Part shown: positions 34,656 through 40,407 of the stretch, piece after piece
Position numbering within the stretch: position 1 is the stretch's first letter
Layout: every line of letters starts with the position of its first letter
NCBI GenBank assembly: GCA_022450585.1
Contig: JAKUPR010000001.1
Span: 124,377 to 164,783, forward strand
Reading direction: 5' to 3'
DNA: 40,407 bases
Source: Anaerolineales bacterium
Lineage (GTDB): Bacteria; Chloroflexota; Anaerolineae; Anaerolineales; UBA11657
Translations under genes and position numbers: made by a program
Notes under the pieces: generated by a model
Database searches by the model: none
The model's input: only the letters and a program-made list of their open reading frames with translations
What the model was told of the DNA's origin: nothing

Positions 34656-34694
34656 ATTCTGGATGACTAGCGATTTGGTGATGCGAGGTGCTAG

Positions 34695-35375
34695 TTAATA
34701 GATTTCATCTGCTAAAGCGCAGTAACTTGTTTCACATCTCTTTATTTGCATCTCTACGTATTTCTTGTTATAGCCGATGTCCACTGCGATTTGCTGATAA
34801 GTCTCCCCGGTCTGGAGCTGATATATGAGCACTGGAAGCCAGCTCCTGCGTCGCGGATTGCTCCTATCTTTATCTGGCTTAGGGGCTTTGTCCATACGGT
34901 AGAATTTGCGGGCTTGTTGCTGGCTATGCTTTATGCTGGCAATAATATTGGGGTCATCCATGTCAACTGATGGACCAATAATTATTCGGAAATAATCGCG
35001 GCTGCCATCTTCTTTCCAGCCCGTCATTGTATAAGGTGATTGTTCATACTTTTCGTGGGGCTGTATTAATGCTCTATATATGGGCGCTAGAACTACTTCG
35101 ATAAAGAATAGCCCACCCCATTTTTCAGGGATGTTGTATTTCTCTCGGAGATTCCTTATTTCCTCATTGCGCTGGTTTAGGCGACGTATTAATATTTTAT
35201 CTTCTGTGTGGACTCTAGCTATTTCGTTTGCTAATGTAATGCCTGTGATACGCAAACCGTGCCTTTTTTGTAGTGCCCGTATTTCTTTGCGGAGTCCTTT
35301 TTGTGCGAGCAGAGTGTGCCATTTATTACTTCTGGTGCGCTCTGCTTGTAGATTGCTTTTGACTTTTTTCTTCAT
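34695..35375 (-). CDS. Coiled-coil protein with C-terminal helix-turn-helix-like segment
   Basis: I do not recognise this family. From ATG 35375 the 226 residues begin very basic (MKKKVKSNLQAERTRSNKW), then a heptad-rich stretch (about 55-82, KILIRRLNQRNEEIRNLREK) that should form a coiled coil. A central part contains GWKEDGSRDYFRIIIGPSVD, and the C-terminus (TGETYQQIAVDIGYNKKYVE) resembles a sigma-70 region 4/HTH repeat. It may bind DNA. A TATAGT box ends 10 bp before the ATG, so the mRNA is probably leaderless, and the gene diverges from the P450, which it could regulate. A longer start at 35492 runs into the P450 gene and is less likely. Confidence 0.65.
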   Translation of the reverse strand: MKKKVKSNLQAERTRSNKWHTLLAQKGLRKEIRALQKRHGLRITGITLANEIARVHTEDKILIRRLNQRNEEIRNLREKYNIPEKWGGLFFIEVVLAPIYRALIQPHEKYEQSPYTMTGWKEDGSRDYFRIIIGPSVDMDDPNIIASIKHSQQQARKFYRMDKAPKPDKDRSNPRRRSWLPVLIYQLQTGETYQQIAVDIGYNKKYVEMQIKRCETSYCALADEIY

Positions 35376-35426
35376 GCTGTAGAATACTATACACCCGCTC
35401 TTGGTCCTACGGGATGGGTCACACTG

Positions 35427-35432
35427 TATACT
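35427..35432 (+). promoter_or_regulatory. -10 element of the P450 gene
   Basis: TATACT ends 12 bp before ATG 35445, giving a leader of about 6 nt. No Shine-Dalgarno is present and the -35 is poor. Confidence 0.4.
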
Positions 35433-35444
35433 TTGACGTAAGCT

Positions 35445-36734
35445 ATGAGTGTCAACAATAATTTGCATGATCAATATGATCTTTTTTGGCAAGGCCTGTT
35501 GATCGACCCCTATCCGCTATATCATCAGCTTCGTTCCTATGATCCAGTCCATTGGTGCGAGCCCCTGAACACTTGGATAATCACACGATATTCAGATGTC
35601 AATTTCGTTATTCAACATGATCCGCGGTTAACGTCAGAACGCGTCAATCCTTTAATTGATAGATTGCCTCCGGCAGTCCAAACTGAAATGCAGCCACTAC
35701 GCGAGCATCTGGGGGCTTGGATGCAGCACTACGAGCCGCCGGAACATACTCGACTGCGTTCGTTAGTAAGTAAGGCATTTACATCTCATATGTTGGATGC
35801 GCAGCGTACTAGGACTCAGGAGATTGTGGACGATCTTATTGACTCTGTTAAGATAAACTCGACTAAAAATCTCAGGACGATACGTAACGGTAGCAATTCG
35901 GAAGTACATATCGATGTTATTCGTGATTTTGCCTCTCCCCTACCTATGACTTTGATTACCGAGATGCTTGGAGTGCCAGAGTTGGACCGCGCTCCATTTC
36001 AGAAGTGGACGATTGATATTGCAGGCTTCCTGGCAGGTTATCCTTCCAATTTGGAGGATGTAGCCAGATGTGCTCAACGAAGTGTCCTTGAATTAAATGA
36101 GTATCTTCGTGAAATCTTTTCACAGCGTCGGAAGCACCCTGAGGAGGACCTAATTTCTGCCTTGGTCTCAGTGGATGACGCAGGCAAGAAACTTAGTGAG
36201 GTGGAATTATTTGGGATGTGTGTTTTTCTTCTGGTAGCAGGTCATCATACGACTACTGGTATGATCAGTAATGGGCTCCTTGCACTTTTGCGGCATCCGG
36301 ATCAATTCCAGAAACTAAAGGATGCTCCGGGATTAATCAGTACGGCAGTCGATGAATTTCTTAGATATGATAGTCCTCTACAGTTTCTTTCGCGCTATTC
36401 AACGCAGGATTTTCATCTGGGTGACAAACTGATTCGTCAAGGTCAGAAGATTTGGGCTATGTTGGGAGCGGCGAACCGGGATCCAGAATATTTTACTGAT
36501 CCGGATCGATTGAATGTTGAGAGAAAGAAAAACCGGCACTTGGCATTTGGATTTGGCATTCACTTTTGCTTAGGGGCTTCGCTGGCGCGTATGGAAGGCG
36601 ACATTGCCTTCAGTACTTTGCTGCGTCGTCTTCCAGACCTAAAACTTACGGAAGTGAGCCCAGAACGTGCTATAAGTATTAATCGGCCACTTAAGTCTCT
36701 AAACGTTACATTTAATATGAAAAATGATACGTGA
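35445..36734 (+). CDS. Cytochrome P450 monooxygenase
   Basis: A soluble 429-residue bacterial P450. The heme-binding loop FGFGIHFCLG gives Cys375 as iron ligand; ExxR is Glu304-Arg307; the oxygen-binding I-helix reads AGHHTT (265-270). His268 replaces the usual Asp/Glu that helps proton delivery, which may alter the reaction. A loop at about 136-152 (KINSTKNLRTIRNGSN) looks like an insertion. Ferredoxin and reductase partners are not adjacent. The next gene, 47 bp downstream, encodes a dimethylformamidase-like protein, so the P450 may prepare an N-alkyl amide for hydrolysis; this is inferred. Confidence 0.92.
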   Translation: MSVNNNLHDQYDLFWQGLLIDPYPLYHQLRSYDPVHWCEPLNTWIITRYSDVNFVIQHDPRLTSERVNPLIDRLPPAVQTEMQPLREHLGAWMQHYEPPEHTRLRSLVSKAFTSHMLDAQRTRTQEIVDDLIDSVKINSTKNLRTIRNGSNSEVHIDVIRDFASPLPMTLITEMLGVPELDRAPFQKWTIDIAGFLAGYPSNLEDVARCAQRSVLELNEYLREIFSQRRKHPEEDLISALVSVDDAGKKLSEVELFGMCVFLLVAGHHTTTGMISNGLLALLRHPDQFQKLKDAPGLISTAVDEFLRYDSPLQFLSRYSTQDFHLGDKLIRQGQKIWAMLGAANRDPEYFTDPDRLNVERKKNRHLAFGFGIHFCLGASLARMEGDIAFSTLLRRLPDLKLTEVSPERAISINRPLKSLNVTFNMKNDT

Positions 36735-36781
36735 TCAACTACGTTGTATTGGACTGCCTGGGAAAGGAAAAACACTAGTAG

Positions 36782-38434
36782 ATGACTAATTTAGGGAAAT
36801 CGAAGATACGCTATGGCAGTTATATTCAGTCTCGAGAGGATAGTAAGATACCCAGGATAGAAGGTTATGCAGATCAGTTGAGCGTGATTCCCGGACAGGA
36901 AATCACCTTTCATATTTCGACTACTTTAACAAAATACTCAGTGATTATTGCACGAATAGGTGTAAAGAGAGAACCTGTTTGGGCTAAAGAAGATATTGCA
37001 GGGGTCGAATATTCAGTCCCAGAAGATGCGTCTAGCCATGGGTGCCGATGGCCGCCAGCATTCAGCCTGACGGTACCAGGAATGTGGAGGTCTGGTTACT
37101 ACTGTGCGCAATTGAGTGGATGTGGTGTTAATAGGGGTACGGTGCAAGGGAAAGTGTCTTTCGTTGTGCGTTCTGCTTCTCCCGGATGCGACACTTCTAT
37201 TTTGCTCCAGAGGACAACTAATACTGATAATGCCTATAATTCCTGGGGAGGCACTACGCTCTATAACGGACCAAACGGACCCGGTACGCGAGTGTCATTT
37301 GACCGGCCGTTTGCCGGATTCCCTGGGTGCGAGAGATATTTAGGATCCATATCCGCAGATTCAGTCAGTGATCTGGACAGATGTTGCAGCTCCGACGAAT
37401 TGACAGCAGCATTGGTAGAGATCGACATTTATCTCTCGGAATTTTGCAACATGCAAGTTGTAAGTCATGGCAACAGATGGCATATTCTTGACGCCGGTAA
37501 CACTTTTACATGTGAGCGAAAAAAGGAAGCTATCCATGTTTATGACGGGTTTACCACATGGCAAAGTAATTGGCATCACTGGGAACGTCATTTTGTCAAT
37601 TGGGCTGAGGGAGAAGGATATGAGATAGATTATGCAGTCAACTCCGATCTCGAATTTCATCCTGATATTCTCAATCACTATCGGTTGGTTTTGAGTGTAG
37701 GCCATGACGAATATTGGTCATCTCCTATGCGGGATAATCTAGAAAACTTTATTGGAAACGGCGGCAACGTCGCATTCTTTAGTGGAAACACAGCTTGGTG
37801 GCAGGTACGCAGCGAAGACAGTGGTCGGGCGCTGACTTGTTGGAAAGATGAATATGAAAGTGACCCAATTTATCGAAGTGGCGACAGAAAGCTATTGTCA
37901 ATAATGTGGTGTCACCCTTTAGTTAATCGCCCAGAGAATTATTTAACTGGTGTCAGTTTCGCATATGGTGGATATAGTAATTTTTTCGATCAGAATCTAG
38001 AAGGCCCGTGGGGTTACACTGTTCATAATCCGGAACACTGGATCTTTCAGGGTACGGGATTGCAGCGTGGTGACATCTTTGGGGACAAGGATATGGTTGT
38101 CAACTATGAATGCGATGGGTGTGACTTTCACATTAGAAATGGAATTCCAGTTCCTACATATCGTGATGGCACTCCTGAAACATTCCAGATATTAGGTACG
38201 GCACCCGCTAGTTTATCCAGTGCCGATCAATCTCTAGAGATGGTTTCAAAAGCTCTGTACGGTCCTCATTCTACTCAACAGATTTCCCAACCAGGCGCAG
38301 CTGTGTTAGGGACTTATGAACGTGGGGGAACCGTGGTGACAACAGGATGTACAGACTGGGTTTCTGGTTTGAGAGGTGGAGATTCTCATGTTGTCAGAAT
38401 AACACGGAATATTCTGGACAGACTGTCAAATTAA
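36782..38434 (+). CDS. N,N-dimethylformamidase large-subunit-like protein
   Basis: A 550-residue protein resembling the large (beta) subunit of N,N-dimethylformamidase, an iron enzyme that hydrolyses amides. An Ig-like N-terminal domain (about 28-130: GYADQLSVIPGQEITFHIST) is followed by the core: NTDNAYNSWGGTTLYN, VSFDRPFAG, YEIDYAVNSDLEFHPD, LVLSVGHDEYWSSPMRDNLE and GNVAFFSGNTAWWQVR. The C-terminal end has VVTTGCTDWVSGL. No signal peptide. Compared with the usual order, the region between FDRP and NWAEGEGYEI (about 180-270) seems expanded. No small subunit gene is near. It follows the P450 and is probably in one operon. Confidence 0.8.
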   Translation: MTNLGKSKIRYGSYIQSREDSKIPRIEGYADQLSVIPGQEITFHISTTLTKYSVIIARIGVKREPVWAKEDIAGVEYSVPEDASSHGCRWPPAFSLTVPGMWRSGYYCAQLSGCGVNRGTVQGKVSFVVRSASPGCDTSILLQRTTNTDNAYNSWGGTTLYNGPNGPGTRVSFDRPFAGFPGCERYLGSISADSVSDLDRCCSSDELTAALVEIDIYLSEFCNMQVVSHGNRWHILDAGNTFTCERKKEAIHVYDGFTTWQSNWHHWERHFVNWAEGEGYEIDYAVNSDLEFHPDILNHYRLVLSVGHDEYWSSPMRDNLENFIGNGGNVAFFSGNTAWWQVRSEDSGRALTCWKDEYESDPIYRSGDRKLLSIMWCHPLVNRPENYLTGVSFAYGGYSNFFDQNLEGPWGYTVHNPEHWIFQGTGLQRGDIFGDKDMVVNYECDGCDFHIRNGIPVPTYRDGTPETFQILGTAPASLSSADQSLEMVSKALYGPHSTQQISQPGAAVLGTYERGGTVVTTGCTDWVSGLRGGDSHVVRITRNILDRLSN

Positions 38435-38546
38435 ATTTTCCAGTTTGCTACGCTTGGTTCTTGTGATGCGATTTGACTACAACTGTAATCTCACTTTGGC
38501 AGTATCAGACGAGAATGTTATTATGATTTATGTGTAGGCGACAAGA

Positions 38547-39656
38547 TTAGGTGATGTTTTCACGTAGGGCTGCGAGTAGAAGGGTTACGTTTTCTCGCCG
38601 ACTCGAGAATCCCATCAATCCGATGCGCCATATCTGTCCTGCCAGCGCTCCGAAGCCACCTGCTATTTCGATGTTGTAATTATTTAGGAGATTGGTTCTT
38701 ACAGCGGCGTCATCGAGTCCAGCATAAAGCCGTGGAGTGGTCAGCATTGGTAATCTGTGTGCAAGCGGAACGTGCAATTCGAAATCCAGGTCTTTCAATC
38801 CTTCCCACAGTAATTTGGCATTAGTAAGGTGGCGTGCGTGGCGTGTATCCAGACTCTCCTCTTGCACCATGCGCAGCCCCTCTCGTAGTGCATAAATGAG
38901 ACTCATAGAGGCGGTGTGATGATATTGTCGGTTTTCCCCCCAGTATTGCTCTAGTAGCGACAGGTCCAGGTACCAGTTGGCCACCTTGGTTTTACGATCT
39001 TTCATTACAGCTCTAGCACGTTCGCTAACAGTGATAGGTGCTAGACCCGGTGGACATGAAAGACACTTTTGCGATGCACTGTAAGCGATGTCAATGCCCC
39101 AAGCATCAATCTCAACCGGTACCCCGCTGAGTGAAGTCACTGTATCTAGTAATAGCAGTGCGCCGTGGCGCCTGGCTAATTCTCCAACGCCATCCATGGG
39201 CTGCAGTGCCCCTGTAGAAGTCTCCGCGTGTACCAGAGCCAGGATTTTGGCTGGCCGTGCTTGGAGTGCACTTTCGAGCTCCTCTATCTCAAATACTTCT
39301 CCCCATGGTTTCTCTAGGGTGGTTACGTCTGCTCCATATCGAGATGCTATTTCAGCAATGCGTGATCCGAAAAAACCATTTACTCCTACAATAACGTGGT
39401 CGCCGCTCTCAATGAAATTGCATAATGATGCTTCCATGCCCGCGCTGCCTGTTCCGGAGACCGCTAGCGTTAATTCGTTTGTAGTCTGGAATACTAATCG
39501 CAGTAATTCCTGAACTTCATCTAAAATCACAAGAAATTGGGGGTCCAGATATCCTAACAGTGGTGTGGCCATAGCACGCAGTATGCGTGGGTGGGCAGTT
39601 GTTGGACCAGGTCCAAGCAAGGTGCGAGTATCTGGATTGAGGTCAGTATATGACAT
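38547..39656 (-). CDS. Class V aminotransferase (serine-glyoxylate / alanine-glyoxylate type)
   Basis: A 369-residue PLP enzyme of fold type I. Signs are LLGPGPTTAHPRILRAM at the start, TGSAGMEASLCNFIE (phosphate-binding loop), VHAETSTGALQPMD, LLLLDTVTSLSGVPVEID and SASQKCLSCPPGLAPI with the PLP-binding Lys. TNAKLLWEG and AGGFGALAGQIWRIGLMG are the C-terminal family marks. Such enzymes move amino groups between serine or alanine and glyoxylate, or cleave 2-aminoethylphosphonate. I start at ATG 39656; the TTG at 39689 adds 11 residues. A structured region lies upstream. Confidence 0.92.
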   Translation of the reverse strand: MSYTDLNPDTRTLLGPGPTTAHPRILRAMATPLLGYLDPQFLVILDEVQELLRLVFQTTNELTLAVSGTGSAGMEASLCNFIESGDHVIVGVNGFFGSRIAEIASRYGADVTTLEKPWGEVFEIEELESALQARPAKILALVHAETSTGALQPMDGVGELARRHGALLLLDTVTSLSGVPVEIDAWGIDIAYSASQKCLSCPPGLAPITVSERARAVMKDRKTKVANWYLDLSLLEQYWGENRQYHHTASMSLIYALREGLRMVQEESLDTRHARHLTNAKLLWEGLKDLDFELHVPLAHRLPMLTTPRLYAGLDDAAVRTNLLNNYNIEIAGGFGALAGQIWRIGLMGFSSRRENVTLLLAALRENIT

Positions 39657-39735
39657 ATGCGGTAAACGATTGCGGATAAGAACAGCCAATACTTTAGATC
39701 ATATAATGAGGAATGATACTCGCAAGTGTCCGTCT

Positions 39736-39752
39736 GGGCAAGGTCGTTGCCC
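39736..39752. other. Hairpin in the leader of the aminotransferase gene
   Basis: GGGCAA (39736-39741) and TTGCCC (39747-39752) form a 6-bp stem with a GGTCG loop, lying between the SDR and aminotransferase genes. Confidence 0.4.
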
Positions 39753-39781
39753 TCAGAAAAATCTCGGCGACTAAAATTCTT

Positions 39782-39857
39782 GGTGGGCCCAGAATTTCGG
39801 ACTCTATTCTAGGAGAGTTCGCCTGACCCACCGTGGATTACTGGATCCGTGGTGGGT
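39782..39857 (-). promoter_or_regulatory. Switch-like alternative hairpins before the aminotransferase gene
   Basis: The 7-nt block ACCCACC (39826-39832) can pair either with GGTGGG (39782-39787), enclosing an inner 7-bp hairpin (39799-39805 with 39814-39820), or with GGTGGGT (39851-39857), enclosing GGAT/ATCC. The two pairings exclude each other. No known riboswitch class recognised. Confidence 0.4.
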
Positions 39858-39873
39858 TCCTTGCACCTTTTTC

Positions 39874-40407
39874 TTATAAGGAGGCTTTCGAGGATCCCCC
39901 GTCAAACAGGAGCGCGTGTCCATGGACGAATGACGCTGCTGGAGATGCCATCCAAGCCACGGTTTTCCCAAATTCTTCAACTGTTCCCATACGTCCCAAT
40001 GGTACACTGCCGGTGATTTTCTCTCTCTCCTGTTCAAGAGTGGTTCCTGCAGCTTTGGCGCGTGCTTCAAGTAGTTGGTCTACTCTGTCCGTGTCTGTCC
40101 AAGCAGGATTGACTGAGTTGACGCGGATACCCATGGGTCCGAGTTCGTTCGCCATGGTCTTTAACATACCGATTACGGCCATGCGAATTGAATTTGAGAG
40201 TAAAAGTCCATCAGCTGGTTGCTTGATAGAGACGGATTCAATTGCCACAATGCTGCCGGATCCTCGTTCTAGCATGTGCGGTACAACGGCATGACACAGA
40301 CGCACTGCGCTCATCAGGGTGAGTTCCAGCGCGGCACGCCAGTCATCTATCCCAAGGGAGAGGAACGTACCAGGGGGAGGCCCCCCCGCGTTCAGGATGA
40401 GAATGTC
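39874..40407 (-). CDS. Short-chain dehydrogenase/reductase, partial (C-terminal part)
   Basis: The gene runs off the right edge; the window holds the last 177 residues. It has the NAG motif (DILILNAGGPPPGTF), the helix-4 region, IVAIESVSIKQPADG (catalytic Ser strand), and RVNSVNPAWTDTDRV with GRMGTVEEFGKTVAWMAS and FVHGHALLFDGGSS at the end. At the YxxxK position the sequence reads SNSIR, so both Tyr and Lys are changed. SDRs with LSNSxR here form a known subgroup, so this is not simple decay. Substrate unknown. It is the gene upstream of the aminotransferase on the same strand. Confidence 0.88.
   Translation of the reverse strand, partial: DILILNAGGPPPGTFLSLGIDDWRAALELTLMSAVRLCHAVVPHMLERGSGSIVAIESVSIKQPADGLLLSNSIRMAVIGMLKTMANELGPMGIRVNSVNPAWTDTDRVDQLLEARAKAAGTTLEQEREKITGSVPLGRMGTVEEFGKTVAWMASPAASFVHGHALLFDGGSSKASL

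Noticed and set aside
39782-39857. A possible tRNA from the GGTGGG...CCCACC pairing and nearby TTCG
   Set aside because: The enclosed length is about 50 nt with only one inner arm, so D, anticodon and T arms cannot all be formed.

Overview
The window is ordinary-looking chromosomal DNA of a free-living, moderate-GC bacterium. I see no rRNA, tRNA, CRISPR array, insertion sequence, integrase or phage gene. The gene mix points to the Chloroflexota, possibly a marine Dehalococcoidia/SAR202-type lineage. It includes a CaiB/BaiF CoA-transferase, amidase, SDR, P450, dimethylformamidase-like protein, FAD amine oxidase, a permuted family-5 solute-binding protein, a PucC-type MFS carrier, Thr/Pro-linker membrane-anchored proteins and no outer-membrane machinery. 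This placement is inferred from gene content; there is no marker gene to prove it.

Layout. 1-2274: start of a class III CoA-transferase (runs off the left edge), an amidase and the remnant of an NmrA-like reductase. 2407-5836: a zinc uptake locus, zur-znuA-znuC-znuB, with a textbook promoter overlapped by a 25-bp perfect palindrome. 5865-8325: a lipoprotein peptidyl-prolyl isomerase, a membrane-anchored protein and rsmI, same strand. 8399-12789 (minus): a glycosyltransferase/Rossmann fusion, a prepilin peptidase and mutS2. 12912-13937: moaA. 13954-17152 (minus): PucC-type transporter, a membrane protein and an iron solute-binding lipoprotein with its own Fur-like palindrome.

17580-24549 (minus): a small one-helix membrane protein, E3 and E2 of a 2-oxoacid dehydrogenase, a FAD amine oxidase, a homocysteine methyltransferase and a permuted peptide-type binding lipoprotein. 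24804-25520: cold-shock protein and an unknown 68-residue protein, both with long leaders and the same strong Shine-Dalgarno block, then a clear terminator. 25719-29387 (minus): msrQ, msrP, a VOC protein and a UbiA-family prenyltransferase. 29705-32490: guaB and cinA. 32664-34408: a GNAT enzyme, a pentapeptide-repeat lipoprotein and a half-size EamA protein. 34695-38434: a coiled-coil/HTH protein divergent from a P450 plus dimethylformamidase-like pair. 38547-40407 (minus): a class V aminotransferase and an SDR that runs off the right edge.

How it fits together. Zinc-responsive Zur probably represses znuACB from the palindrome at the transcription start. MoaA supplies molybdenum cofactor that MsrP needs, and MsrQ feeds MsrP electrons. 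The binding protein-methyltransferase-oxidase group looks suited to N-methylated amines, and the P450-amidohydrolase pair to amides; both are inferences. I found no clearly new defence or mobile system. The most unusual items are the CinA whose deamidase active site is lost, the paired 25-bp Fur-family operators, the permuted binding protein, the switch-like hairpins before the aminotransferase, and the P450/dimethylformamidase-like module.
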